NCBI GenBank assembly: GCA_964035545.1
Contig: OZ037767.1
Coordinates: 27,509,628 to 27,573,627 of the forward strand
DNA: 64,000 nucleotides
Source of the DNA: Bugula neritina
Lineage: Eukaryota; Bryozoa; Gymnolaemata; Cheilostomatida; Bugulidae
Direction of reading: 5' to 3'
Shown here: piece by piece, positions 54,601 through 63,489 of the stretch
How the letters are laid out: every line of letters starts with the position of its first letter
Position numbering within the stretch: the first letter of the stretch is position 1
Notes under the pieces: model-generated
Databases searched by the model: none
What the model was told of the DNA's origin: nothing
What the model saw: only the letters and a program-made list of their open reading frames with translations
Translations under genes and position numbers: made by a program

Positions 54601-57169
54601 CGCAAAGATAGGAGGTGCGCAGAAGAGAAGAAAAGAGCAGAATATAGACAACTGAACAATGCAACAGATTTCTTTATCAATGAAATGGTGAAAAATGTTA
54701 TGCGTTACATGGTGCACTTGTATACTAAAGTTTATTGCTACTAGCTAACTATTTTATTCTACAGAAAATAATTTGTACAGCAAACCCCAACCTGGATATA
54801 AAACTTTTAAAATTATAATGTAAACACAGGTAAAACGTGTAGATTTAACTTCATTGCCCGCGTGGCTAGAGTTCATACATACAGCAATTTAAATTTTGTT
54901 ACGCTTCCCTATTCAGTTATGGGGAACCAAATGCACTATAACTATATATAATGTACTATATAGAAAATACACTCTAGGTAGGCTATGCATTTAATACATA
55001 TCCTATATGCTGTGACTACAAAGAAGTTTAAAAACTTTTTGTATTTTTCAAAACTGTTTTTATCTTTAAGCCACACAATTCAAACAGTGATGTTTAAATT
55101 AGTTGAACACATTAAATATAACGATACATTTTTTAAAACCAAATCAAATTACCGAGGGCCTGGTGATTAAACTACTACTTTTTATCACATAATAGAGGTA
55201 GAAATCCCTGATGTTTCAACACTTACCGTGATGAGACACGCTGCGGATCATGAACCGTACATGTTTACCTCCTTTGCTTGTTTTACCTGAGGTTTGACAC
55301 GACAAGCTTCTCTGCAAGTGCGACATTGTAACTCAATGCACACACCAAGTGCTGACTTTACTAAAGTTAGTTCGATGCCGTGAATAGGGTGCTGCTGTTG
55401 TCCCACAAGCTGATGTCTATTACCACATTATTATATTATTTTCAATACGAAAATAATTGGTGAAGTTTCAGCAATGGCTGACAATTTACTACAAAAGCCC
55501 CTGTAGATAATCACTTTAGATGTGCTGTATGCTGTATAGAGATGATTTACATAATTGTAGTCTCTACTTGACAAACTGAAGAATATTATGACTTCTACTG
55601 ACAACTTCTTTTCAACTTATCTTCATAGCAGAATGATTTTCCTTATCTGTATATTTCCAGTCTAGTATAGACTTTCTCTTGTAACAGCTTCCCTTAGCTT
55701 ATGAGCTACTAAACGTAAGTCCTTCTAGCTGAGAATACATCTGTCTAAGTGACTGTTGAGTGTTAGAAAATGAATGAACAATATTTCTTTGATGGGAAAA
55801 CGTTAGATATATCAAGACAGGATGTAAGTGTACTGTGCTACACAGTGCAATGAAATGCTTTCACTGTGCCGTAAGTGTACATGTATATACAATAACAACA
55901 GGCTGTTTCATTCATAACTAAATTATCAGTCCCCAAGGTGCGTGTCCCTTTTGAATAGTTTATGCCTATTAGTGTAGCATCAAGTGCAAAAAGATATATA
56001 CCAGATTGGTGTACAATAAAGTTGCTAGCAAGCAGCTGGGATCCCAATGATAGGTGCAAAAGAGAAAGCAGTGAACTAGATATGAAGAAATATTCTGGAG
56101 ACAGCTTTGACAAAATCATTAAACATGGAAAACTATTTTCTAGTTTCTGATGCAATAAAACCCAAAATAATGTTATGCAAATATATTTTGAACATTTTTG
56201 AATAGGATTTCTCAACAGAACTAGAGTAGTTAAAATTCAGGTATGCAGTGATAGCAGCTGCGCTACTGCTTTGTGTCCTATCATAGAAAATCTATATCAA
56301 TTTGTTGAAACTAAGGACAATATCAGCGATGCTGAAGTTAAGTGTTTTGCTATAAAGTTATGCATCTTTTCATATGGTAGGCAGTAACTAATGGTATTTC
56401 ATTAGGCATAATGAAATGATTAAAAAGCCAATAATGTTACTTATCAACTAAAATTGTGTATCATGCTATCGAAATTTAGCTTAAAACTTTACGTCATATT
56501 GATTAAAATAAAATAATTTTGCGTAACACACATGCTCATCAGCAAATTTGATTTTACAATGTAACATGATGTCAGTAGCTCTTATCTGTTGTAAATAGTG
56601 GGTTTATAAATAGCTGCATGCACTAATATTTGTCTTTTGATAAATTTAAAATACAAATTGTTGAAAGTGCTAAGATAATCATTTTATGGCAACAAATTTT
56701 TGTGAAAAGACAACTCCTGTTGGCTTCAGTTGACATGAGCATTATTTTCTGCTGGCCTTCAACTGATGGTAATATATATAAAAAAGAAATAACTACTTAT
56801 CATTGAGTACGCGTAGATTGAGTCATCATGCTTACCTTTATCCAATGAGGAAGATTTGTTTGAAATGAGATATTCGTCCAAACAGGAGCCACGCCTCATT
56901 CGGCTTCTTCCGAATTTAACTTCTACAAACTTCTTTTTTCCGCCAAATTTCTTTTTGAATTTTTTTTGCAGCAAAGTGCTTTCTGGAATATTTGGTGTAT
57001 CGGATAATTGTGTGGCGATTCTTATAGAAGTTTTCTCCCCACAGTACAAGTTGATCGGTTCGGAGTTTTTCCTTCTTACCGACACATGTGGATGAAATGG
57101 TTGTAAAAGCAGTTGTGACTGTTCGCTGTCGAGGGAGTATGACCCCCTTCTCTTCCCAAACACAGGCAT
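12095..57169 (-). CDS. RAP1GAP: Rap1 GTPase-activating protein with alternative first exons and an optional LIM domain
   Basis: Rap1GAP speeds GTP hydrolysis by Rap1, acting in adhesion and Galpha-linked signalling. Shared exons (minus strand, 5' to 3'): 21836-22007, 21325-21393, 20068-20262, 19039-19224, 18401-18538, 16853-17083, 15961-16116, 15223-15381, 14709-14933, 13753-13979, 13031-13139, 12492-12683 and 12095-12289 (TAA at 12095). All introns are GT-AG and phases agree. With the 57.2-kb start plus 46772-46876, 45716-45827 and 39006-39044, the product is 947 aa; with the 25.2-kb start it is 825 aa. Order in the long form: basic N-terminus, LIM (155-212), GoLoco (~229-248), Rap-GAP with the HIGND catalytic Asn (536), Ser-rich tail, coiled coil. 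It matches human Rap1GAP exon by exon through the GAP domain. The LIM domain and the C-terminal coiled coil are the unusual parts. The 5' exon set is inferred without transcripts. Confidence 0.93.
13031..14933 (-). CDS. RAP1GAP: RAP1GAP serine-rich tail exons
   Basis: Exons 14709-14933, 13753-13979 and 13031-13139. The first begins [18 protein letters not shown], aligning with human ERTRAALLETLYEEL, and contains [15 protein letters not shown], aligning with the human FFESFKRVIRSRS block. The rest is rich in Ser, Thr and Asp ([46 protein letters not shown]). In mammals the equivalent tail is a phosphorylation-regulated region; that role is inferred here. Confidence 0.88.
15223..20262 (-). CDS. 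RAP1GAP: RAP1GAP catalytic core exons (Rap-GAP domain)
   Basis: Seven phase-0 exons: 20068-20262, 19039-19224, 18401-18538, 16853-17083, 15961-16116, 15223-15381, plus the short 21325-21393 exon just upstream. They encode the dimerisation part ([53 protein letters not shown]) and the GAP part ([52 protein letters not shown]). The Asn of HIGND corresponds to the catalytic Asn thumb of Rap1GAP and is intact, so the enzyme should be active. [10 protein letters not shown] and [13 protein letters not shown] complete the domain. No frameshift or premature stop is visible. Confidence 0.95.
19943..20046. repeat. 30-bp tandem repeat beside a RAP1GAP splice donor
   Basis: Three copies plus a partial of a 30-bp unit (starts AACTAGCAAATGAGAT; copies at 19943, 19973, 20003, partial 20033). 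It ends about 20 bp from the donor (20066-20067, minus) of exon 20068-20262. It creates a repetitive plus-strand ORF that is not a gene. Confidence 0.9.
20640..21195. repeat. Degenerate tandem repeats in a RAP1GAP intron
   Basis: About 20640-20950 holds decayed copies built on GTATGATAGTTATTCGTATTA-like words. About 21110-21195 holds a cleaner 34-bp unit (CCTCTCTTCATATAACTATA core) in just over two copies. Both lie in the intron between exons 21325-21393 and 20068-20262. Confidence 0.7.
21836..22007 (-). CDS. RAP1GAP: RAP1GAP GoLoco exon, which also encodes the end of the LIM domain
   Basis: It reads [17 protein letters not shown] and later [20 protein letters not shown], ending at CAG|GTGAGT. 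The second part is a GoLoco motif (binds Galpha-i/o-GDP; the final Q-R is diagnostic), as at the N-terminus of mammalian Rap1GAP. The exon enters in phase 2 (one base completes the previous codon), so every upstream partner must end in phase 2. The opening residues contain the C-x2-H pair (CDSH) that closes a LIM domain when joined to exons 39006-39044 and 45716-45827. Short isoforms keep this tail without the rest of the zinc finger. Confidence 0.9.
22008..25004. other. RAP1GAP intron, mostly without recognisable features
   Basis: The intron lies between the GoLoco exon and the 25.2-kb first exon. It is AT-rich. One open stretch with a hydrophobic start (23980-24215, minus) is listed separately. 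I see no other exon-like segment. Confidence 0.5.
23980..24215 (-). CDS. ORF with hydrophobic N-terminus and a phase-2 donor (doubtful)
   Basis: An ATG at 24215 opens 78 codons beginning [16 protein letters not shown], a signal-peptide- or anchor-like start. A Cys-containing part follows ([23 protein letters not shown]), ending at CACAG|GTATTC in phase 2. The frame is open further upstream to about 24290. Phase 2 is compatible with splicing to the GoLoco exon, but this also happens by chance one time in three. The Cys spacing faintly recalls PAN/apple domains. It may be an alternative first exon, a relic of a secreted-protein gene, or chance. Confidence 0.2.
25005..25228 (-). CDS. RAP1GAP: RAP1GAP alternative first exon (25.2 kb)
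   Basis: ATG at 25228 in good context (CACCATGATG). It has 74 codons plus 2 nt, ending CAAAA|GTGAGT in phase 2, which matches the GoLoco exon. The peptide starts [18 protein letters not shown] and ends [24 protein letters not shown], basic and Ser-rich with RRGS/WRGS sites suggestive of basophilic kinase targets. Direct splicing gives an 825-aa protein without the LIM domain. It is the nearest strong first exon and may make the main short isoform. Confidence 0.75.
25680..25702. promoter_or_regulatory. X-box-like site (RFX) upstream of the 25.2-kb first exon
   Basis: GTTTCCATAGCAAC at 25688-25701 fits the RFX X-box form GTHNCC-AT-RRNAAC at every position. It lies about 460 bp upstream of the ATG at 25228. 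The extended 23-base segment 25680-25702 recurs in inverse orientation at 52246-52267. RFX factors drive ciliary and neuronal genes in animals; a role here is inferred. Confidence 0.45.
29325..29385. repeat. 21-bp tandem repeat, three copies
   Basis: Copies start at 29325, 29346 and 29367 (AGGCTGCCCAGGACCTG core, the third with AGGATGCCCAGG). The 21-bp length keeps a reading frame (GCPGPxx) and produces a short plus-strand ORF that looks structural but is only the repeat. Confidence 0.8.
30290..30435. repeat. Imperfect CCCTAGCACTACC-type repeat
   Basis: Multiple variants of CTAGTACTACC / CTAGCACTACC and two copies of ACTTCCTCTGTCAT-like words lie within about 145 bp. Pyrimidine-rich on the plus strand, non-coding, inside a RAP1GAP intron. 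Confidence 0.6.
31122..31342 (-). CDS. RAP1GAP: RAP1GAP alternative first exon (31.3 kb)
   Basis: ATG at 31342, 73 codons plus 2 nt, ending AAGATCAC|GTGAGT in phase 2, as the GoLoco exon requires. The peptide begins [20 protein letters not shown] and includes [14 protein letters not shown] and [15 protein letters not shown]: low-complexity, Ser/Gly-rich, basic near its end. Predicted product 824 aa without the LIM domain. In character it is like the 25.2-kb exon, though not clearly related in sequence. Confidence 0.7.
33264..33304 (-). CDS. RAP1GAP: RAP1GAP candidate alternative first exon (33.3 kb)
   Basis: ATG at 33304 opens 13 codons plus 2 nt ([13 protein letters not shown]), ending GCGT|GTAAGG in phase 2. 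Splicing to the GoLoco exon would give 764 aa. The short length makes chance a real possibility; support is the good donor and the required phase. Confidence 0.35.
37357..37403 (-). CDS. RAP1GAP: RAP1GAP candidate alternative first exon (37.4 kb)
   Basis: ATG at 37403 opens 15 codons plus 2 nt ([15 protein letters not shown]), ending CTCCAC|GTATGT in phase 2. Direct splicing to the GoLoco exon would give 766 aa without the LIM domain. Supported by a good donor, correct phase and a composition unlike the surrounding AT-rich DNA, but it is short. Confidence 0.4.
39006..39044 (-). CDS. RAP1GAP: RAP1GAP 39-nt LIM mini-exon
   Basis: Acceptor ATATTGTAG, 39 nt, donor TTAG|GTGAGT. It enters in phase 2 and leaves in phase 2. 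Between 45716-45827 and 21836-22007 it encodes [12 protein letters not shown] with a split Val before and Arg after. This supplies the sixth zinc ligand of the LIM domain: CFKC-IV-C, with exact C-x2-C spacing. Without it the two flanking exons still join in frame but leave a LIM domain with a ligand and about 13 residues missing. It was found by asking what was missing between two LIM halves; both splice sites and the phase then fitted. Confidence 0.75.
41993..42150 (-). CDS. RAP1GAP: RAP1GAP alternative first exon with N-terminal Cys cluster (42.1 kb)
   Basis: ATG at 42150 is preceded by an in-frame TAG and opens 52 codons plus 2 nt, ending CTACAGC|GTAAGT in phase 2. The peptide starts [13 protein letters not shown], a cysteine cluster followed by basic residues, typical of N-terminally palmitoylated membrane proteins. 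It continues [18 protein letters not shown] and [17 protein letters not shown]. Predicted product 803 aa. An internal acceptor (TTCTCAAG) is also possible and would make this a phase 2-2 cassette exon, but the upstream stop and start codon favour a first exon. Confidence 0.6.
43893..43921 (-). CDS. RAP1GAP: RAP1GAP candidate alternative first exon (43.9 kb)
   Basis: ATG at 43921 opens nine codons plus 2 nt (MRSIYSNED), ending GACAG|GTACTG in phase 2. It lies just downstream of the LIM exon 45716-45827, so this start could use the 39-nt mini-exon or skip to the GoLoco exon (760 aa). Very short; chance cannot be excluded. Confidence 0.35.
45716..45827 (-). CDS. RAP1GAP: RAP1GAP exon encoding the first part of a LIM domain
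   Basis: Acceptor CATTTGTAG, donor ATCGT|GTAAGT, 112 nt, phase 1 in and phase 2 out. It encodes [20 protein letters not shown] and [16 protein letters not shown]. This is the classic LIM pattern: C-x2-C, 17 residues, H-x2-C, x2-C, with the usual CG after the second Cys and CF before the fifth ligand. LIM domains bind two zinc ions and mediate protein contacts, often at adhesions and the actin cytoskeleton. The exon accepts 46772-46876 upstream and the mini-exon 39006-39044 downstream, both in phase. Confidence 0.85.
46772..46876 (-). CDS. RAP1GAP: RAP1GAP shared upstream exon before the LIM domain
   Basis: Acceptor GTTTTAG, donor TATTG|GTGAGT, 105 nt, phase 1 in and phase 1 out. It encodes [18 protein letters not shown] then [16 protein letters not shown], a Ser/Arg-rich linker. 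Three separate upstream first exons (57.2, 55.3 and 51.5 kb) end in phase 1 and can each splice here. No domain recognised. Confidence 0.75.
46877..51421. other. RAP1GAP 5' intron, no exon found
   Basis: AT-rich intron. A plus-strand ORF at 48987-49298 (103 codons) shows no recognisable domain, no good start context and no matching splice sites, and I do not call it. Confidence 0.5.
51422..51536 (-). CDS. RAP1GAP: RAP1GAP alternative first exon (51.5 kb)
   Basis: ATG at 51536, 38 codons plus 1 nt, ending CTCAAAG|GTAAAC in phase 1, matching exon 46772-46876. The peptide begins [18 protein letters not shown] and ends [10 protein letters not shown]: strongly basic, with RRNS and RRRST sites of the PKA type. 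Predicted product with LIM 874 aa. The frame is open further upstream to about 51557 without another ATG. Confidence 0.65.
51537..55226. other. RAP1GAP 5' intron / promoter region of the 51.5-kb start
   Basis: It contains the module at 52246-52267 and otherwise AT-rich sequence with a few ATTAAT/TATA runs (about 53570-53610). No coding exon recognised. Confidence 0.5.
52246..52267. promoter_or_regulatory. Second copy of the X-box-like module
   Basis: On the minus strand it reads ATTGAAAG then CTTCCATAGCAACG. It matches the 25680-25702 segment (plus strand) at all but one substitution and one gap. It lies about 710 bp upstream of the 51.5-kb first exon ATG. Directly next to it on the minus strand is CGCCCAAT, an inverted-orientation CCAAT-type word. 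The X-box core here has GC instead of GT at its first two bases, so it is imperfect. Confidence 0.35.
55227..55326 (-). CDS. RAP1GAP: RAP1GAP alternative first exon (55.3 kb)
   Basis: ATG at 55326 in favourable context (ACAATGTC), 33 codons plus 1 nt, ending CATCACG|GTAAGT in phase 1, matching exon 46772-46876. The peptide is [20 protein letters not shown] followed by [20 protein letters not shown] and KHVRF resemble short docking or kinase-target motifs (KxVxF-type PP1-binding RVxF motif), an unproven resemblance. Predicted LIM-containing product 869 aa. Confidence 0.65.
56836..57169 (-). CDS. RAP1GAP: RAP1GAP most upstream coding first exon (57.2 kb)
   Basis: ATG at 57169, 111 codons plus 1 nt, ending GATAAAG|GTAAGC in phase 1, matching exon 46772-46876. 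The peptide begins [20 protein letters not shown] and contains a dense lysine run ([15 protein letters not shown]) and [13 protein letters not shown]. The basic stretch could bind acidic phospholipids or act in nuclear import; this is inferred from composition only. A TTTATTTTTAG acceptor sits two bases before the ATG, so this is probably the second exon of a transcript with an upstream 5'UTR exon. Predicted product 947 aa. Confidence 0.7.
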
Positions 57170-60100
57170 TTCTAAAAATAAACAAAAGTCATTTTACAAA
57201 ATTTTAGAGGACTTATTGTCTTGATTCCTTGTCTAAGAACAACATACATTGTTAAATGTTAAATGTTGAATGTTAAATGTACTGTTGTGTAAATATACAA
57301 TAATAGAATGTAATTTTAAGGAATTGTCTTATTTTTATTTGCTTTGATAAAACAGATTTTTAAGTTATGAATTCATTATATAGAAATCTGAACACATTTG
57401 GCAAACATTAGAGAAGCTACAAAATGATAAGTTTAGCTAACTGAGCATAATGTATAAAAAGTACTCAAAAATTTTGAAATAATCTGATTTTCAGTTTTAA
57501 TTTAAGTAACTGCAAATACTCTCTAACTGTCTAAAAAAACTCCATCAATTTATATAGTTTGTTGCTTATGGGAAAATTAATATGCAAAATAGTAAAATTT
57601 CTGGACATAATAAAGCCATGACACTAAAATCTTGTGAGAAGACAACATATGACAGGTTTAGAAAATTTGCTGTAATAATTTGTGCATAACCTATGCTAGT
57701 ACTCCAATTCACTTACTTATTTGTTTAAAGAGCAACCCTATTATGCTGAGTGATTGCAATACATCTATTTCTAATTTGTAATGTGTTTAATATAAACTAC
57801 AAATAGCTGCATATAAGAGATCAGTGATATTCATAGTACCACCATAAGATATACTTTGCAGCATATTATCTACATGATGATATTGTTATGGTTATAGTCC
57901 TTACATAGCCAAAAGTTTTGTATAATGCGTAGCACATCTAGGCATACTTCGAATTAATGCGTCATTTGTGAGATCGCCAATTCTAAAGGTTAAACGAACT
58001 ACTGAATCTCGAGAACATTTTCATCTCAGCCACTGACAATAACATGAAATGCTATTTTTCAGAACTCAGTTAAGGTTTCATATGACCTCAGCCTAACATG
58101 CCCTTGAATAAGCTTGTACTCTTTAACACACACCTCACACACATTCTGTTTAGCTTATGTAGATGGACTATCTTACACAATGCTGGTGTTTAGTGGGTGC
58201 TTCTGAGTTGCAAAATCATCCTGCATGTCTATTTCTGAGTAGTATTCTAATGACTCATGCTGACCTTTATTCGGACTAGATTTTACAACTAGTATAATCG
58301 AAAGGTAGTTTATAGAAAATTGCTGGAAGCAGTACCGAATTCGAGGTGACTGAGTGCAGAGGTTGGGAGGTCTGAAGTTTGGAGCCAGAGGTTTGGAGTG
58401 CCCACAGTGATGCTTTTACACACACTGTACCCAGTCACCCCCAACTCAGTGCTGCTTCTAGCGGGATCCTAGTTTGTAGCCATATAGCATTGTGCTGGCC
58501 TTGTTATATAAAGCCCTAGCTCACTAACAGGCACTGTGCTTATGCATGTACCTTGTCTATACTTATGCAGAACAAGTGGTGTTCAAAGATGATCAACTGT
58601 TAAATGAGCACAATCACTGAGAGATAAGGAAAGTTTTAAACTACAACATACCTAATATTTTATGACCATTCAGCTATGTAATAGGGTGCTTGAAGCTGTT
58701 CCAGTAGATTTAGTTCTTTGATACCGATACTTAGACAAATGTGAAGTGGGTGCTCCGAGTACAAAGTATGTAACACTGATTTCCCAGTCTCAGGTGGATC
58801 TCACACAGTATGCATTCAGTTAGCTCTCATAGGTTTAATAGCCTACTAGAATGTTATAGCTCAATGATAATATAGTGTGCCTAAAATTAATTTGACGCCA
58901 TTTTGATGAAATATCATAATGATGAAAGTGTCTTTAATATAAATAAGTGTTTGAGTGGCCTCTTCTGTTAATTAAGAAATGGCATTAAAACTTTGACAGG
59001 AATGTTGTGTATATATAATAAGATTTTAAACCCATTTCAGAATAATATAAAGTGTGTCAACCAGTTGGCTCATCCAATTAGTTTGTGTATACAAGTGGCT
59101 AGCTGTAAACTACTGTTAGAAATGTGTGGCTACTACAGTTTACTACATTGTCTTAATATTGCACCTTGTAATTGTAGTTAGAAGATAATCTCTAAATCTC
59201 CAGCGAACTGGAGGTTAACCTCATTATTATATTCTTGTGCAATAAGAAGACAATAGAAAGAGTACAGTGTTCACTTAACGTATTGCACCACAAATAGTAT
59301 TAGCTGTATTATTATTGTAATGTTTTATAATAATATTGTCTACTGCAAGTTTGCTGAGTTGTGTAGATGCATACAATAGAAACATTTTCTAATACGTTGC
59401 AGAAAAGTATATAATCTAGTTCTTTTTCCAAAAACTTGAAAGTTGGCTTTTAATTGTACCCTGTGTCAATCACACTTAGTTTCTTCTTAAAATAACCTTT
59501 ATGAATTATAAAGAATAACTATGCATTTGAAGGATAGCATATTATGTAAGTTTGTGTTTCTTATCTTATGGTGAGCAAGTGGATACATATAAACATTTCA
59601 CTCGCATCTGGTTGCAAGGAAAAGTTGTATAATTGCAATGCAAACATTAGCACATGCTGCATGTTTGCAAAAATTCGATGCCTTCTAGTTGTTATCACAG
59701 AACCCATTTTCTAAGAGATAAAATGTCCCATCTCCAAAGTTGTTAGAGTTTTAGTCAAAAAAATTAACTTTACCAAAGTTATTCTAGCTTTTAAATAATG
59801 GACATGGTGTACGTACAACGCTAAACCATAAATAGCAAGATCTTTTAAGTTTTTTTTTCTAAAATGCAATATTAATTAAGAGCATATAAGATTATGGTTT
59901 AGAGAAAAGTACCAACCTACCTAATAATAAGTAATAACTATGCATACTATACTTTTGAACTTTAAACTTTGTTATAATCATGTCATATATTTCATTTAAA
60001 GGAACTTTGTTCAAAAACACTTCAAATAATGCACAGATTTACCACACTACTGCATTTTCACAAAACATTTTCAGACTATTTACTGATTTTCAAATTATCA

Positions 60101-61580
60101 AGGTTATCTTTCAGCAATACAGGTTTACTATCAGTACTTAAATTTAGCTCCAAACCAGTTAAGACTTGCCATTAATTGACATTAGTAAGAATATTAAACC
60201 ACAAATCTTAACACTTGACAAGTAAGCAAGGTGGCAGAAGGTTTTCTAATCTGACAAGTCATTAAAATAAGATAATTTAATTGATAGAATTTGTGTTATT
60301 ACTTTCAAAAGAAGTTATTAACTAACCGAGCTTTATGTTTCAATAAAACATTATTTGTTGTAGATAATTGCTTTAATGTCTTCCTATTTTACTTATAATT
60401 TGCAAAAAGAAACATTGTATCATTTATCTAATTAAGGATGTCATGTTAAACCATAAACATTTCAATTCGCAATTAGTATTACCCTAACTGTGTTTCACAA
60501 TGTGAGATTACCATCAAACAAAATGGCTGTATGTACAACAAAGATTTCAAACAATATTCTCAAGTAAAACATGCCATCATATATCGAATTACGTTTTATC
60601 TGATGTTATCTCCAACTGTAAAAACATACACCATATGCTTAGAATCACACCTTCAACACAAAAAGAACATGCATAACTTGTTGTGATGATAAGAATGTTT
60701 TTTTTGCAAATATCTTTATCAAACTTTTTTAAATGCTGGTTTTCATGAAGTTTTATATATAAACTGGCACATACAATAGCAAAGTATCACAGTAAACCTG
60801 TATATTTACAGACATGGCTATATAAAACACGACTGATGCTAAATATAATTGTATAATTCTGTGGCTAAACAGTACAAAACACAACTAGATAAGTTGTAAA
60901 TCTCACTCCAACATATATCCTGTTTGTCATTTAATCGCCAGGAAAACCGACATAAGAATTTGGAAATAAGATTATCCTAATTAGACACAAAGAGAAATGC
61001 TGTGCAATACCCTGGAAACTACAGGAAATCCTATATGACGAAACATATTCTTTCATGTTACTTTATGAATGAATTAATTCAAATTGATTACTATACTTAG
61101 TCTTACACAAAAAATTAGTCATGTTGTACATAAACTCAGACTATTTCATAACTAGTCGCAGGCAACACATCTTGATGGGTGAGATAATCCATACTTGATA
61201 TCAATTGCAGCAAAATTTCAAATTTTGAAGACTAAAACTATTTGCATGCATGACTACTATTCGATAATAATGCAAGCTTTTAACTATGAGTTTTCAACAC
61301 TCGGTTATGAAGTGATAGCAAAGTTTTTGGTGCTAAAAGATTAGTTGAATGTGTCTACTTACGCTTTATGATGCAAAAGTTATATAGTTTTTAATTTGCA
61401 TTAACTTTGAATACTATTATCAGTAACAAAATGATCTTTAAACAAGGCTCTAAAGGCTTTAAGATTTATTATTTCTAACATAGTCTACATATGATATACT
61501 TAAAACTAAGACTATAAAATAAATGTAACGTCTAGGTGCTTATAATGACAGAGAAAACACCTATACACTATAGTATTCAC
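57170..61580. other. 5' flank or first intron of RAP1GAP
   Basis: AT-rich non-coding DNA. A short GTTAAAT(GTT) reiteration is present at about 57247-57280. No coding exon recognised on either strand. Confidence 0.5.
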
Positions 61581-61581
61581 A

Positions 61582-61863
<282 letters not shown>

Positions 61864-62297
61864 AACATAGATGCAAATATGCAGTAGTTATATGGTCCTA
61901 AATCATAACGATATACAAGTACATTTTTAAGTTAGTATTTTAAGGATCATGACAGTTTCATTGGCAGCCTAATGCTGTTGTTGGATAACCAAAAGCTTAA
62001 AAGTTGTCATTTAAAAAAACATTCATATTTTATTTCCCATTGTTATTGACATTTGTCAATATGCTCATTTAAATTATCTACAATTGTGCATAAGCAGTAG
62101 CGATTTTCTTCACATTAGATTTGTATTTCACATTAGTTTGTATTTTTAGTCCCAAATTTCAACATTGCCTTGCTTTTAGTGTTTATAGTTTTAATTTCAC
62201 AAGACTTATAGAATACTTAGAAAAAGCTTTTGCTATAGCTATATGACAATAGTAAATACTCTTATAAATAAAGTGGTTTATATAAGACATTTCATAC

Positions 62298-62360
62298 CTG
62301 ATTTCACTTTAAACTGCTCCTGTGAATCTCGTTGCTGAAAGTGTTACTCCAACTTAAACC
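62298..62360 (-). other. RAP1GAP: Candidate RAP1GAP 5'UTR exon
   Basis: A good donor, AAATCAG|GTATGA (minus), lies upstream of the acceptor before 57169. The preceding ~60 bases have mixed composition, with stops and no ATG in a useful frame. It is offered only because exon 56836-57169 seems to need a non-coding upstream exon. The 5' limit is unknown. Confidence 0.2.
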
Positions 62361-63096
62361 CGTAGTTGTTATGAATACAGATGAGATAGAAGGATAATCC
62401 TCGACTGTTAGTGATAAGTAGGCTTCTGTATTCACTATACAGGTGGTAGAGCAATGTTATAACCTGTTCAACTTCACTGGATCCACACTATAGCGCAACC
62501 CAATCTATCTCGAGTATCTGTGGCAAAACGCTTCTTAGAATTCTAAATAAACAAAGGAGCATTTTTACTCTTTACCATGCTTTTGTGATTACAGAAGCGT
62601 GACAAAAAAGGTGACTCAAGGTGTCTTTAGCCCTGCAATAAATTTGCAGGTGACTCAATAAAATACCTATACAATTATGTCACGTTGAAAAGGAGTAGTT
62701 GGTAGTACCGCTATAGTCAGTAGTGTATAACATGAAGGTACAATCTTATTACTTAGTTATTGAATACTTAAGGCTACAATGTATTATCTAACTGAAGACA
62801 ATGCATGGGTGTGTGTTCTCAGTTATCAAAAACTTGAACTTCGATCTACATGCAGTTTTTATACAAATACTATTACACAATATTTATATTAGGATAACAA
62901 ACACATAATAGTTGGCTAATATTATAATAAAACATGATAGTGGGCTAATATTATAACAAAATTTGATTATAGTTATAAGATAGGTAGCTACTATTACAAA
63001 AGCAAATATAACTTTGCAAACAAAACTTTGCTACCATTTTGTCTGGGGAATTCCAAGTTGATTACACATATTTTTATAGAGCAAAGAAGTAAAGAG

Positions 63097-63365
63097 GAGG
63101 ATGAGTAAGGAGGTGAGGGGGTAAGGGGTGGGCGTAATGGGGTAAGGGAGTAAAGGGTAAGGTAGTAAGGGGGAAATGAGGTAAAGGGGTAACGGGGTAA
63201 GGGGGTAAGGGGTAAGGCGGAAAGGGGGTAAGGGGTAAGGCGGAAAGGGGGTAAAGGGGTTTGGGGGTAAGGGATTAAGGGGTTAAAGGGGTAAGGGGGC
63301 AAAGAGGTAAGGGGAAAGGTGTGGAGGTAAGAACTAAGGGTAAGGGGTAAGGGGACAAGGTAAGC
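63097..63365 (+). repeat. Telomere-like G-rich minisatellite (GGGGTAA variants)
   Basis: About 265 bp of variable 6-8-bp units (GGGGTAA, GGGTAA, AGGGGTA, GGCGGAAA) with strong G/C strand bias: the plus strand is almost free of C. Many closely spaced runs of three to five G could form G-quadruplexes. The unit resembles but is not the TTAGGG telomere repeat. The proline-rich minus-strand ORF (62994-63392) is an artefact of this repeat. Confidence 0.93.
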
Positions 63366-63489
63366 AGCAGCAAAGTGCCACGACAAATTCAAATATTAGC
63401 TACTAACTGAATATCTAGAAAGATGTTACAAAAGATAAGAGGAGTAAAGGAGTTGAATGCAGTACTACCTAAGAAGGAAAGTGTGAGAA

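Noticed and set aside
62994-63392. 132-codon proline-rich ORF on the minus strand
   Set aside because: It is the complement of the G-rich minisatellite; the proline content comes from CCCC runs, with no domain or splice context.
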